A stretch of DNA of 64,000 nucleotides from Hermatobates lingyangjiaoensis. Lineage: Eukaryota; Arthropoda; Insecta; Hemiptera; Hermatobatidae. The notes beneath the pieces were generated by a model. The model ran no database searches. It was given only the letters and a program-made list of their open reading frames with translations, and was not told where the DNA came from. The stretch is from NCBI GenBank assembly GCA_026182355.1, contig JAPFBL010000068.1, positions 2,311,001 to 2,375,000 of the forward strand, given 5' to 3'. This document shows positions 11,286 through 23,719 of this stretch, in pieces; the stretch's first letter is position 1; each line of letters opens with the position of its first letter. Both the position numbers and the translations under genes were made by a program.

Positions 11286-11467
11286 CATGTGTTAACTATA
11301 TATATATATATTCAGTGCCCTGCCCTGCATGCCTACATAGGCCCTCCCACCTACACCTCCCTCCCTTCTCCATACTTTATTTCCTTAGTTAGTTGTTAAC
11401 TGTACCATAGTTAAGTTGTTCTCTATACCATAGCCTTAGTTTTGATTATAATTTTAGTTTATAGATT

Positions 11468-11500
11468 TTTACCTGAAGATGGCTAATGTAAGCCGATAGC
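11468..11500 (+). promoter_or_regulatory. Hammerhead-like core in a PLE terminal repeat
   Basis: CCTGAAGA is followed by one U, a GGCT/AGCC hairpin with a six-base loop, and GATA where the canonical core has GAAA. It lies about 100 bases upstream of the PLE ORF stub at 11571, the expected position in a PLE terminal repeat. The A-to-T change would be expected to damage a hammerhead core. Confidence 0.5.
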
Positions 11501-11570
11501 TTGTGTGTTAGATTAAGTCGTAAATTATAGTGTTAGAATAAAGTTTTGAAAGTGTTTAGTGTTTACCTTC

Positions 11571-11744
11571 ATGTCGTTACCAGAACTCCTCTGGAAAATA
11601 CCCGAGAGTTACCGTAAACTAGTGAGGAAACTAGAAAAAATCAGCCATAAATTGGTCAACGCAGAAGCTGCTGCCAACTTTAATAATACATGTTTGAAAG
11701 AAGATCTGCTGCCATCATACACAAATATATATATATATATATAA
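11571..11744 (+). pseudogene. PLE ORF N-terminal stub
   Basis: The frame starts MSLPELLWKIPESYRK and continues RKLEKISHKL, NNTCLKEDLLPSYTN, then runs into IYIYI encoded by a TA repeat. The pattern (P..YRK..RKLE....KL......F...CL.E.LLP.YT) is shared with the stubs at 38405, 34579 (minus), 60241 (minus) and 60670. It matches the start of Penelope-like polyproteins as I know them. Only about 55 codons remain, with no reverse transcriptase attached. It probably marks the 3' end of an insertion whose RNA read past one terminal repeat into the next ORF. Confidence 0.68.
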
Positions 11745-11749
11745 ATATT

Positions 11750-12128
11750 GATAAAAATATGGACCGTGGAATAGAAACAAAATTAAAGTTTATCAGGACT
11801 CGGTCAGTTCTTTAGGTTCAAATTAAACTCCCATTGCCAACGATTCGGTTTTTATTTAAAACCTTTTTCATAGGCAGAAGTATAAATTTTGAAACAGAAA
11901 AACTAAGTATTACATTACAAATTATTTACAAGGTAAAATAGTCTGTGGATTTCAACAAAACTGTAGTTTTGCAAAATAATTTGTAATGTAATACTTAGTT
12001 TTTCTGTTTCAAAATGTATACTTCTGCCTATGAAAAAGGTTTTAAATAAAAACCGAAACGTTGGCAATGAGAGTTTAATTTGAACCTGAAGAACTGACCG
12101 AGTCCCGATAAACTTTAGTTTTGTATAT
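11750..12128. mobile_element. Large fold-back, family A
   Basis: The arms at about 11757-11932 and 11972-12122 are reverse complements over roughly 150 bases. They share CCGTGGAATAGAAACAAAAT (left), TCAGTTCTTTAGGTTCAAAT, and the core CTATGAAAAAGGTTTTAAAT / AAAACCGAAACGTTGG. The loop is about 40 bases (AAAATAGTCTGTGG...). The element starts at the (TA)n that ends the ORF stub, so the two may be parts of one insertion. Confidence 0.8.
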
Positions 12129-12788
12129 ATATGTAGACATAAATATATGTGAGCGTGCGATTGTGTTTGTGTGTGAGTATGTGATTTAATTGTGATTCAT
12201 ATGGTTGTATATGATGATTTAAAGCGTCTGCCTTTCAGTGCCACAACACTCCCAGTTATGACTTAATATAAAGGTTTTTCCTCCGTACAAGCTGCCCAGG
12301 CTACTACATTTGACTGGGTTTTCCCTTTAATACCTTTCACAGATTAGGACCACTTTCAACTGAATTATCAGTGCAATAAACTCTCTGTACTTTTCAGGAA
12401 TATTATTAAGTCAATTACTAAAGGTATTATACGTCTACGCGTACTATATCACTTGACTGTAAATAAGTTTTAAATAATATCACTGTTGAAATACAAGTGC
12501 TTCTCAATGAGTTACTCTGAGGGTCTTTTCTTTGGCTAAAGAAATGTGACTCCGATTACATAACATATAAACTTAACCCTTAGTTGTTTATGTTAATTCT
12601 TTTTTCATCTATGACTTCAGGAAGTGACGAAATCTCTAGTTCCGTACACAGTCCTTAAACTGTAGCCATGATAGGTACCGACTACCTCTGTCTCTGGCAT
12701 TAAATGCTTAAAAACCGTATTCGTTGATATGCATTATTTTTTCTTTTAAGTAAAGAATAGTAATAACAAAAATCTGAGAATATGTTTA
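12129..12788. other. No gene seen
   Basis: A short TATATATG/GTGTGTG segment is followed by unremarkable AT-rich DNA. I see no repeat homologue or exon. Confidence 0.55.
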
Positions 12789-12789
12789 T

Positions 12790-13160
12790 TTTATTGCTTT
12801 TAAAGCCTCAAAGATAATGGATAAATTTCAAGACTCTAGAATTAGTAGTCTAGGGGGAAAAAAAGTTATCTAAAAACAGGTTTAGAGCAGAAAAAGTGAC
12901 TTTCTCATCATGCATAATTACTCCCAAACAATAGGACGCATCTGCAATATGAGGCCCATTTTTCTGTAAGATATCCATTTGATCCATCAAAGATTCTGGA
13001 CCGTAGTTTGGCCACGTACTTTGGATGCAGACCCACCCACACACAGACATCATCGAAAAAACTTCATAAAACGACTTCTGGGACCTCAAAACATATAATT
13101 ACGTCAAAATTTCGAGATCAAATTTTTCACGATCACTATACTTATACATATACTAAAATA
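12790..13160 (+). mobile_element. Dispersed repeat family D, 3' part
   Basis: It aligns along its whole length with 56845-57228. Shared blocks include AGTGACTTTCTCATCATGCA, AACAATAGG, ATGAGGCCCATTTTT, TTGATCCATCAAAGATTCTG, CACACAGACATCATCG, ACGACTTCTGGGACCTC and TTTTTCACGATCACTATACT. The 79-codon minus-strand frame inside it is a by-product. The terminal stem-loop is degraded in this copy. Confidence 0.85.
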
Positions 13161-13914
13161 AAAAGTTGATACTGTGATTTTAACGGATCTACACGTCTTG
13201 AGATCCCCTCAGTTAATTTTTAAAACTTTTTTGATGCTAACCTTGTACGGGTAGGGATGTAATCTTAAGTTTGTAACTTCTCTCAAGTCAAAATTTTTGA
13301 TGAACAAATTGATTTTATACCTAAAATAAGCCTTGTAATGAAGACAGGCTGTAAAGTTTTCTTGGCAAATATTGCATCTTGAGAAAGTCTGCAAATATTG
13401 CATCTTGAGAAAGTCATATTATTTCCATTTCGAGAATTTATATCCAACTTTTTTTCTGAATTACTAATTCTAGGTATTAATTACAGTTAGGGTCTTAGGA
13501 TAATATTAGCATTAAACTATACAATTGTCATAATTCTTCAACAACAAGATACTACTATGTTTCTAAAATATATTTAAAACTTTCAACTTTATATTGAATA
13601 TGAAGAATTGTGCTGGCTTATAATGAAGTGAGCAGAAAAGTAGTTTTTTTAAGGGGGTGAGTTGTACAGTATTTTTCATTTCGTTTTAGAATTAGTTCAT
13701 TACATTATTATGTGATATTAGAAATGATTTTTTTCCAAAAATTACTGACTACTGAATATGAAAACCTGTAATAAAGCATGTACTTAAAGTAGGTAGTATT
13801 TTATTAGAAAATAACAAACATCTTATTACGAGAAGAGGCAATATGACTCACAAAAATGTGAAACTCAACTTCTCGAGAGAATAGTCCCAACCTGTTTCTT
13901 GAATTCTGTATATT
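13161..13914. other. No gene seen
   Basis: Unique AT-rich DNA apart from the 26-bp duplication at 13365. Confidence 0.5.
13365..13415. repeat. Tandem 26-bp duplication
   Basis: GCAAATATTGCATCTTGAGA plus AAGTC occurs twice in immediate succession. The copies are identical, so the duplication is young. Confidence 0.9.
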
Positions 13915-14412
13915 GAGCGATTGAGTTACTGTCAATTAATGTCCCTTTACTTACACTCTTCAATAGTATTTTTACTGTAAACGTTTACAAATATTTCCCT
14001 TGTCTTCTCCAACAAAAATTAACAGTATTTAAATGTTAACTTCTTGTAATTCTGGCATTTTAATACATTTTGTATATTATTATGATATAATGTTATAATA
14101 TTATTGCAGTTATAACATTTTTTAAAATGCTTGAATCACAAAAAGTTAACATTTAAATACTATTAACAGTTAAAAGCTAACATTTAATATTTAACATTTA
14201 AACATTATAATAATATACAAAATTTATTTTGTAAATAAAGATTAACCTTTAAATATTGCTATGTATTGTTAAGATTGTAAACCTTGTTGGAGTAGGCAGG
14301 GATTTTACATTTTAGGATTTTACATTTTTTACATTTGTAAAAGTTTACTGTAAAATATTATTGAAGAGTGAACTTAAAGGGCGAATTAATTGTATAGTAA
14401 CTCAGTCACTTA
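13915..14412. mobile_element. MITE-like element with about 100-bp inverted ends
   Basis: The left end GATTGAGTTACTGTCAATTA, CACTCTTCAATAGTATTTTT and ACTGTAAACGTTTACAAAT are mirrored at the right end by GTAAAAGTTTACTGTAAAAT, ATTATTGAAGAGTG and TATAGTAACTCAGTCACT. The inner part holds a second inverted pair (TTAACATTTAAATACTATTA against AGTATTTAAATGTTAAC). There is no coding capacity. I could not define a target-site duplication, so the superfamily is open. Confidence 0.68.
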
Positions 14413-14957
14413 TTATAACACCACAAGTGGAATACATTGGGGTACAAGTGGAGTACATTGATCCTAAGGTGCAATAGTCAGAAAGTTAAAAGAATTCAAC
14501 GTATAATGACTGAAGAATGGTTCATAGCTATCGCACAATGTAACTAGATGTTCTATAAATGCCTGCTAGAATACAACCATTTATAATAGAAAACTGATGA
14601 ATTATATCTTCAGTATAAACTGAAAACAGGAATTAGAGAAGTTTTGCTCTAATTAAGATTCGGTGATTGCCACATCGAGGGTATCGTCATGGACTTTCCT
14701 ACACTCTCTGTCTAGGAGTAGTATACATAGATGTTCAGGATAGTACAACAGAATACACAGGCAATATAGATTGAAGTAAGGAAAAATTAGGAGTTTTTTT
14801 TCGCCATTTTCAACAGGATGGATGGAGAGGGGGTGAGATGACATACACACATACATACAAAAATATCGTCACTGAAAATCACGTGCCCCAAAAGGACAGC
14901 CACATAATTGCTCGTGTATATATATGCACTTATTCACACCATATTACTTAATAACAA

Positions 14958-15050
14958 CACATCAGTTATTGATTGACTCAATGATTTAATCAATGAATCA
15001 ACTCATTCAATCAATCATGAGTAAATACATGATTGATTCAATGGTTGAAT
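14958..15050. repeat. Interrupted palindrome of ATTGATT/AATCAAT units
   Basis: TTATTGATTGACTCAATGAT, TCAATGAATCAACTCATTCA and ATCATGAGTAAATACATGAT form overlapping short inverted repeats. The pattern suggests repeated duplication of a seven-base TTGATTG word. Confidence 0.6.
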
Positions 15051-18000
15051 TCACAGACTAGAGTGGAGAGAGTTTGAGTATCCTAGTTGGATGGTGGATA
15101 CCAAAAATACCATCAGCTGTTACAACCATCAACTCTTCTTTTACCTCTAGTCGTGTGTCTCCGTTCACCAGGTGTTCCCTTTCTCTTTAAAGTGCCTCAT
15201 TCTTTTTTTAAAATTAATGATGTGTGTAGACTCAATTTGAATCCACTAAAAAGTCTAACGTAAAAGGTATTTATAGAATTCTGTTCCCTTTTTTCATCTA
15301 TTCAGTGTGGTAATCAATATTCAACTCTGTATTATTCTTTATTTAAAAAAAAATAAAAGAGAGGAGAAGATAAAATCTTTAGCTGAATTGTTTAAATTAA
15401 TTATGCGTAAAGGTCGTCTGTATTCCATAAAGTACATTACCGTGACTAATATGTGTGCAGAAATTAGAAATAATAGTCCAAAAGTAGATTCAATTAAATT
15501 TAGTGTAAAACAGAATCTGTGTAGGGGTGAGAGAGAAGTTTAAGTTCTCTTGCCCTCAATACTTACTTTAAGTATTGAGGTTGACTAAAGCTGTCAAGTT
15601 GGCTTCATTTGTCATTTGGGTGTCATTTTCAGTTTTCAGTCGGTTGGGGTGTCATTTGTTTTCGTTTTATGAGAATATTTCATATTTTGGGCGTTTTTAT
15701 ATTTGGTTTGATGTAAGCAGAGCATAATAATGAATTTCAGGGAGTGTGAGATTTAAGTGAAATTTCTTTTGGGTACGGAACGGAGAAAAGTTTGGGAACT
15801 ACTCCCTTAGTAGGCTGCACATCCCACTCCAAAGATGATGTGTCCTAAATCCCAGACTCTTCAAATATGGATACATGTTTTCATGATCAATTGCCAACAC
15901 TGGTCATTACCGACTACTAAGGGTCACTTAAAAACTCTTTCACTGAACAAGCAACCACTTGAAATGAAAGACAGAGACATAGAACAGGAAGCTTCAAGAG
16001 AGCCAGGGTCTCACTGAAGCAAACGAGAAGTAAAAAAGAAGGATGGTGAAGAAAAACTAAGAAAGACAATGTCTATCCTTTGTGCTGTGTGATGAGAAAT
16101 GAAGCATTGACAAGTATTTATTATTGATTTATTAAACAATTTTAGTGTCATGTTGAGGAAAAGCTCGATCTCACTGTAATGTTCACCCAGATCGCACTCA
16201 CTTCTTCTGTTTTCAACGTAACTCCAAGAGCTAAGGAATACCATGCTCTGTTAGCTCTCTACATCACAAACACTTGCTCAGTCTTTTGCAGATTATTTAT
16301 GACCCGTAAAGACAACAATAAAATTGTTGCGCTTCAGCATGTGCGTAAGGTGATTTTTAAATGCAAACTTGACGAATAGGAGAGAATTAGTTGGTAAGTT
16401 TGATCGATGATATTAATGGATATGTCAAATCAAACTGAGACGAGAATGGAATAGATGAAGAGATCGGTTTCTCAATAGATAAGCATTTTTGAGAAAAATA
16501 CAACTGGAGTATTTGACAAGAACATGCTTGAAAACAGTTCGCTATTTCAAAACTAGAGAAATAAAATAGCATTGTTGTGGTTGTGAAGTGTTCTTTCAAA
16601 GGGCTTTTGTGATTGGTGCTTACAATCATCTGCTTTTGTGAAACAGCTTTCAAGTTTTAAATCGTAGCGTATCCTGTTTCAGCTCTCTTTGTTTAAGTAT
16701 CTTCAAGAGCATGTTGAAGTATTTTAAGTGCCCTAAATGTTTCATTTACCTTTTTTTGGATAAGTAACATAATAGTGGTTTAAACTTAGTTTTACGAATA
16801 TCCTTTGTGTAAAATAAAAGCCGAAAATTCAAAATGCATGTTGGGAGCTTTCACAGCTATGTTTCTTCATTCCTGTCTTCTACAATATCATATTCTTATC
16901 ATGACTAGTACACGATAAACCATTTAACTAACTTGTATGAAAAGGCTGGCCTCTCGACTATTTCAAAACATGTAACAGTTCTTTTCCCGTAACATATATA
17001 TTTCCCTTTCAAAAATATTTCTTTTCTCCTACTATATTATGGGTTAAATGAATACAAAATAATATTGTTTCACAAAGAAAATGAAAATCTAACAAACTAC
17101 TCATAATGAATCAATGAGCACCCCATTCTCTCAAATCAATATCAAGACCTTTCATCTCAGATTCAATATTATCATTTCCATTTATTTTTTATTTCAATGG
17201 AATAATATTTTTATATTTAAAATATGTTTAACATTTTATTAAATTTTAATAATAATTTACTTAGAGTGGTTTTAAAAATAATATTCAGTTATGAAAATTT
17301 GGTAAAATAAGGCCTTCAATAAAGTATAATTTAATTTCTGACAGTAATTTGCTGGGGAACAAATTTAGGACTTGAGATCTCTGGGTTAATTAAGCTATTA
17401 GGGTGGTTAAATGTTAGTACTCATTTTAATTTGGCTTTTACTTTGGCATGAGTAAAGCCAGGTAGTTCAAGCAATTATAATTTTTGAAGGATTATCATAT
17501 TTTGAGGTCAGATTATCTCATTTTTGATACTTTCATGGTGTGTGTATATGTGGTGTGTGTGTTTGTGCATGTTTCACGTTTGTTTTTACATGTGTATGAT
17601 TGATTTGTTATATTGATGTGTTGTTTGATTTGGTTTGATATGGCATTGTTTGTGCGTTGTAACCTACTTATAATAACAGTAGGTTCTAATAAGAAATTGA
17701 TGGGAGGAATGTAAAAAAAGAACTACAGGTGACCCTTGACTTCTACATACAATTAATGTCTGCGGTAGTTGATTGTTAGGATTTACATTCACACGTTAAA
17801 AAATATAAACGTATTCCTTTATATTACCCAATTTCTTTAAATATCATGGACTTGTTTAGAGGTACTTGTTATCAAGCAAACATGTATCAAGCATAAACAT
17901 TCTATAAAGCAAATATTTTAAAAGTTTTAGATTTTTATTCTTTGTATAGATTGTATGAACTTGACTAGTTATTAATTTCTTTTTTTTTTTTTTAAATCAA

Positions 18001-19504
18001 AGCTGCAGTCTTCCTGGTTTTATTGATGTTTATTAGTTTATTATGACAATAAAATAGTTTAACAAAACATAAAGCGCGTTGGTGCACACCCTAATGTAGT
18101 AATCTACTACACCTTCCCTACTGTTTGATCTTCTTGTTTGAAACAACATAGTAGTGATAACTTCTTCCGAGAAAGAAGTAATGTTTATGGAATGTATAAT
18201 GGTTCTAGCCACTTTAGAATCAGTTCATTAACTTAATAAGTTTATTTGTAGTTAAAATGAGTGAAGACCACTGCAGTTGCTTGTTCTTTTTATCCTACAA
18301 CTGGTGCAATCACAAGGACTTGGACTTTGCCAATGCTTGTGTTGACTCTTAGAGCAGTCGACCCTTTCTACCTGTGTCCCTTGCGCCCTAATCTCGCCCT
18401 ACAGGTAATACCTCCAATCTACCTTGCCGCTCTTGGCGCCTTATTTACCTTTTTAGTATAACACTCCTCCATCAGAGTGTTTCTTCACTAAATATTAGAT
18501 GCCTCGCACTAAGTATATTTATTTTAAAAAATAATGAATTCTTTTTTGTTTATTTTTATAGCTCCTTTTCTTAAAAAAACTGTCTACTGTAGGAAGAAGA
18601 AAGCATCTAAGAATATAGTCAATCAGACACATCTAGTTTTGGTACTTCTAGTGCTTAAACTAAATTCATTAGTCGAGCACCAAATTAATATTTCTATAAC
18701 TTCATTATTCTCCAATCATATATCTACTGGTGCAATCAATGGTGTCCAGACAAGAAACAACTTCGCTATATAGAAGGGATGATTCTGAAAAACTTAAAAG
18801 AGGCTATTAGAGATATCACGGCTTCATTCACAGAGAGTACTGCACAGTTAGATTATGTCCACGAAGCTTACATCTTCTTGAACTGAGTCCTTGAACAACT
18901 TCTTAAATTTTTAGTCACCACGCTTGTATTCTGTACACTATATTAATGTAAAATACAAGAATAATGTATCCTTGGCATTGCAGGTTGATTCTATATTTTA
19001 ATTTACTTCAATTATGTTGTTCCTTTTTCTTCTTCTGTTTTCATTGTGATAAAAATTATTTCTTTATTAAGAGTCTCACATCAAGAGAAGGCCAGGGACT
19101 TTCTTTAATCAGCCATATATCAATGTTAACGCCATTGAATAAGCCCTAACTCATTTTTCTTCAAAACCTATTAATAAACTTCCTTGGGATGCAGATGAAA
19201 ACTATTGGAAAGCCATTCAATTTGAGAATTGTTTATTATGCCAAATTCAATAAATAACTCTTGTCTTATTCTTCTTTTTTTTTGCAATTTTATTAACTTA
19301 TGCAGTTTTTCCATTGCATGTGTCTTTCGAAAGCTTTAATGTATGTATACTTTAATGTAAATACTATTATGTAAATTTTATTTTAGTTCTATTTCTGTTT
19401 GAAATATACATTCTCTACTGCAGATGATTACGAGTTTGAGAGCCAAAATTGTAACATTCGTCTAAAGAGAATTTTAAAAGCAATATCAACCCAAACCACA
19501 CTGA
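15051..19504. other. Long stretch without a recognised gene
   Basis: Frames up to 88 codons occur, none with a domain. At 15554-15580 there is a perfect 12-bp hairpin (CCTCAATACTTA / TAAGTATTGAGG, loop CTT). At 17.5-17.65 kb a GT-rich stretch (GTGTGTG, TTTGTGCATG) is low-complexity. I found no homologue of other repeats of the window here. Confidence 0.5.
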
Positions 19505-19625
19505 CCTATCCAGCGATTATTAGTCTGGTGGTAAAGTAAAAGTTAGACGTGGCCAGTGAAGTGGAAGCTTCGAGGTCAGCACGGTCAGCTATGACAAGGA
19601 AGGCTCAGTATAGTATCACTTGTTT
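19505..19625 (+). mobile_element. Possible tRNA-derived SINE
   Basis: TAGTCTGGTGGTAAAG resembles an A box. GCTTCGAGGTCAGC about 50 bases later resembles a B box. The spacing suits a tRNA-like head, but the arms do not fold into a clean cloverleaf. The DNA that follows is GC-richer up to about 19700. Confidence 0.4.
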
Positions 19626-20880
19626 GGCTCAGCAGCATAAAGTACAAGTCGGGTAAATAGTCGTCTGAGGAACTAGCCGTGTCACAAGCAAGCGTAAGCC
19701 GTATACCAAGGCGTTACTATTGGTACCTCATACAATGACTGCGACAAGGCCATTAGGGTAGAATTTTATTCCTTCAGATAGTTGACTGCGTGGAGCTGTA
19801 CAACATGTTCAGATAAGATGGTTTTAAATTCAATCGTCAAAATTTCTGTACTGGGCATCTGAGGACTCGCAAGTTACGATGCCCATGTAATGCTTTCAGG
19901 GCGTTTAGCGCTATTTCATCACTAGTCATTGAAGGCCCGTTTTTTCGACAGAATAGTGGCTTAGAAAGTTACCTGGCCATAAGATAGAAATATTTTCCAG
20001 CCTCCCTCCCCATTTTTGATGTCGGTTTACGTAGCAAAGCCCTGTAGTAATTCACATGGTTCACGTGAGAGAGCCCATGAATAACAGAGAATAACCATGA
20101 GAAATAAACGCCGCATACTCAGACATATATGTCTCTCAAGTATCAATGGAAATTACATTCTTAGTATTTGTCAAAATACAAAAAAAGTTTATGCATAGTT
20201 AATGAATATTTATAGAATATTTATCGTATTTAAATATATTTTGACAATTTTATTAGCGAAAATTCTCTGTTTGACCAGAGATTACCTACCTTGATGTAAG
20301 TTTTAGATTTTTATTTTTAATTATTTTCAAAGACATTTTATGGGATATCGATATTAACAAGTATTGACTCTTAATTGGTAGTCTGAATTTGTAGTATAAA
20401 TATGTCTGAAATAAGTGAATGTCTGTTATATTAAGGATAAAGAATACGATTTTTCCTCCTTTACAGACTAATCCAATAGCAAAGCATCTATGTGGCCATC
20501 GTCAGGTTCAACTGAAATATTTACATAGAGTTAACATTTACTACATTATTTATAAAATACACATGATTTCTATATCATACAATTAAACTTAAATTAAATC
20601 ATCGGTTTGGTTGGTAATATAAAAAAAAACACACGGTTTACTTTAGATTAGTAAACGTTGAAAATAGAAAAGGTTGGTTTGGTAAAGAAGAATTAATCAT
20701 GTTAGAGGTCGTATATGCTTAGAAAACGCTAGTAAATTGTCAAGTTTATAACCAAAAGATGGATTATTTATTCGAAATTCACGGCACTCACCGCTGAAAT
20801 GTATTTTTAATTAAATAAGTTTATTAAGGAATGACATTTTATTTCTTACTCTTTGCAAGATTGAGTTTCTGAAATAAATT
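19626..20880. other. No gene seen; one weak terminal-repeat trace
   Basis: At 20493-20515 the minus strand reads CCTGACGATGGCCACAT, the start of a CTGANGA core whose hairpin partner and GAAA are lost. The remainder is AT-rich without signal. Confidence 0.45.
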
Positions 20881-20883
20881 AAG

Positions 20884-21084
20884 ATGTCAAAACAACTTTC
20901 CTCTAACGATGAAAACTTCTGGCAAGAACTCCAGTCATTTGTTACTTCGTTGTCATATAAGGGAAAAAATTATAGCCACCATCGGCTGTCTAAGATTGTT
21001 TTCAATTATTGTTATAGTAAAGCGAAATTTATTTTTCAATTAGAGAAATATTGTAAAGTTGGTGTCGGTTGTGAGCAGAAGTGA
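20884..21084 (+). CDS. Orphan 66-codon ORF, possible first exon
   Basis: The product begins MSKQLSSNDENFWQELQSF and has balanced composition (Trp, Gln, His, Cys), unlike the Lys/Ile/Tyr-rich chance frames nearby. I do not recognise the family. A GT followed by GAGC at 21069 could be a splice donor inside the frame, and CAAGTAAGTGG lies just after the stop. The DNA immediately downstream (21085-21300) is GC-rich with several CpG, as around some animal first exons. There is no repeat homologue in the window. Whether it is transcribed cannot be told. Confidence 0.3.
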   Translation: MSKQLSSNDENFWQELQSFVTSLSYKGKNYSHHRLSKIVFNYCYSKAKFIFQLEKYCKVGVGCEQK

Positions 21085-21310
21085 GCCAAGTAAGTGGTAA
21101 AGGCAAGGTATAATGGTGAGCAGAGAGTAGGGTGGTGGAGGGGCGGGTATAAGGTGAAGTGGGCCGGTGGCACCTGTCACGTGGACATTGTGTCGACGAC
21201 AAGAGGCTGCGGCAGCGCAAGCCTCGCTCTCGGTCACTCCAACCTGCCTTCCAACATTCACACGTCCTTTTATACAAAGGAGACCTCAGCCTTTGGGTCG
21301 CCAAACCATT
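21085..21310. promoter_or_regulatory. GC-rich, CpG-containing patch
   Basis: About 220 bases stand out by GC content (GGGCGGGTATAAGG, GTGGGCCGGTGGCACC, GTCGACGACAAGAGG). Overlapping frames on both strands reflect the lack of stop codons in GC-rich DNA. It could be a regulatory island or an old repeat. Neither is proven. Confidence 0.3.
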
Positions 21311-21389
21311 CCCAATCAGTGTAGATGGAACATATTAAACCTTTATAAAACAATCAACACATCTACTTCAACAATGCTCTTAGTAAAAT

Positions 21390-22530
21390 GATAATTTTAC
21401 ATTAATACAAGAGTTTTGAAAAAATCAACAGGTGCATTTTAATAAGTGGGTTAACTAAAAAATGTAGTTTTAGGAAAACTCTTGACCCAATTAGTTTGGT
21501 CGGCAGGGCTTACTGTGACTACCGCTGTTCTGTCTTGGTCTCGGCTAGAAGTGATCCGTACCTGTTGGTAATGCCTTGATTGCTTTGCCCTACCAAACAA
21601 AACGGGTGAGATACTGCATCTCAGATAGCAACAGGAGAAAACCTGCAGACCGGAGATTCTGCTAACGTCTATCCCAACGTGTGTTTGGAACCACACCCAC
21701 CCCGAGGACAACCCCACATTAGATTTGAATATAAATTCTGGTGAAACAACAGAAGCTCCACAGTTATTTGCCTCAGCCATATACATTGTGCTCGAATCTC
21801 TCAACCACTGGTTATTTGAAAGTTCTAATTTTTGTATAATAGACTAGGGATGCCGCCAGTAGCGTTTGACATTCATATGTCTCAAAGACAAAAATCTTCA
21901 TTTTCAGTCTATTTGACGTACTAGAAGCCACACAAGATAAATTGGCACATTCATCTTTTTCAAAAACAAACTAATATCCCTGAATATCAATTCAGACTTC
22001 TGGATTAACCATAACCTTAGACACACAGTCAATTGGTAAATGGCAATAACAACTATTCCTATAACCAACTAAACACTTTTGAGAAAGACTATTTCCAAAT
22101 TTTTATAAGGAATAATGAAATATAAAAAAAAGTATAAGTACGATGTATATAGTAGTACTGACCAGATTAAAAAGTTTGGGAAACTGTTTTACTACTATAA
22201 CATTAAAATAAAAAGAAATATTTTTTTTAAAATCTATGATTAAAATTCGAGTAAATTATTCACTCATAAGTAAAGATGACTGCTGCGGTAAAGAGTAAGT
22301 AAACAGTCGGTGAGGTAAACATTCAAGGCTTTACCATGTAGGCACGGATCACTTCTAGCACAGTCGTACACTATCCGGGACCAAGATAGAACAGTGGTAC
22401 TCACAGTAAGTCCTGCCGATAAAACTAAATGAGTAAAGAGTGTTCCTAAAACTGCAATAGATAGTTAACCCACTTAATACAATTCATCCTGTTGATTTTT
22501 TCAAAATTCTTTTATCAAAATTATTTCAAT
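21390..22530. mobile_element. Inverted-repeat element, about 1.1 kb
   Basis: The arms at about 21395-21575 and 22335-22525 are reverse complements with about 80% identity by eye. They share TTTTGAAAAAATCAACAGG, TAAGTGGGTTAACTA, GCAGTTTTAGGA-like text, CTTACTGTGA, CTGTTCTNTCTTGGTC and CTAGAAGTGATCCGT. The centre has no recognisable transposase. The 117-codon minus-strand frame lies partly in the left arm. It is a non-autonomous element or a head-to-head pair of a longer repeat. Confidence 0.68.
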
Positions 22531-22653
22531 GTAAAATTAACAATTAATAACAATGCAAGAACACAATTAATGTTACACATAACATTGGAGGAGTGTGGAA
22601 GATGTGTTGTTTCATAAAGATTTAATTAATATTTTATCTACAATCATATTTTT

Positions 22654-22680
22654 TTATAAGCGTCCACCACACGCTTATAA
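22654..22680. repeat. Perfect 10-bp hairpin, loop CCACCAC
   Basis: TTATAAGCGT pairs with ACGCTTATAA across a seven-base loop. A second GCGTGTG stretch follows at 22687. Confidence 0.8.
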
Positions 22681-23584
22681 TAACTAGCGTGTGTGTGACG
22701 ATATGATTTAATGTTACAATTGGGATGCAATGGTTTCAAGGTAAGGAGGAAATACTTCACACCAAAAACTCTGAGGATTGGATGTTTGTTATCACTCAAG
22801 AAATCATATATACATAGTCAAATTACACAGAAAGAATTCACACAAAAAATGTTGCACAACATAATTCCATATATTGAGTCGTCATCGCCGTTTCATGATT
22901 TTTTAAACTATGTTTAGTAATTAGTAACTTAACTAGGTCTTCTCGAAGACCGCTTCTTTTTTATTTATTTATGAAAAAAATGATGCAGGAAAAGTCAAAA
23001 AGATATTACGTCTCTTGATTGTGTGGCATCCTTGGTATCCTATGAATTTGTGATTTATATTTTCGATCAGCATGTACAAAATCCTTCTAGATAGGGTTTT
23101 TTGCATTATTTCTGGATTTATATATTACATATGGGATAGAAGCTTACTGCTGCTCAACATAAACCATCGCAACATTAACATAATATACACTCCTCATATG
23201 TCTCTTGAACGAATTTTATTTATTCAATTTGAGGACTCTACGAGTATTTCACAGCAAGAGATGCAGTCAACTAGTTAGCAAATCAACGATGCGGAGATTT
23301 CAATTGACTTGAGACGAACCTGCTGACAGCATGAGAAGGGGATGTTTACTCTAATTTATGTCTGCACTCATAGGCTTCACCGCTTAGTAATGGTATAGGA
23401 GCGGGAACTATGGCTCATTTATTACTTGGCACCTATTTTATTAATGAGGCAGCCATATGACCGTGTTGATTCTGCAGTCCTAAGTATCGCTTAAATCAAG
23501 CATATTTAGAGTAGGCGCATCTTTAACGATGACCTCAAAATGTACAGGCTCGGGACCGACGACGTCCTTTCCGTCGTATGTGTA
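22681..23584. other. No gene seen
   Basis: Two frames of 68 codons lack domains. No repeat homologue was found. Confidence 0.5.
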
Positions 23585-23618
23585 TGTGTGTGTGCGTGCG
23601 CGCGCGTGTGTGTGTGTT
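23583..23618. repeat. GT/GC dinucleotide tract
   Basis: GTGTGTGTGCGTGCGCGCGCG runs into TGTGTGTGTG. A short alternating CG core inside a GT tract is a Z-DNA-prone composition. Confidence 0.9.
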
Positions 23619-23719
23619 TCTGTTATAAGTCAAGTAAATTATATGTACACAGAAACAGATAACACACATGCAGCTTCTAATTTTCGCCTCAACTCTATTA
23701 GTTCATGGCACCAAAATTC

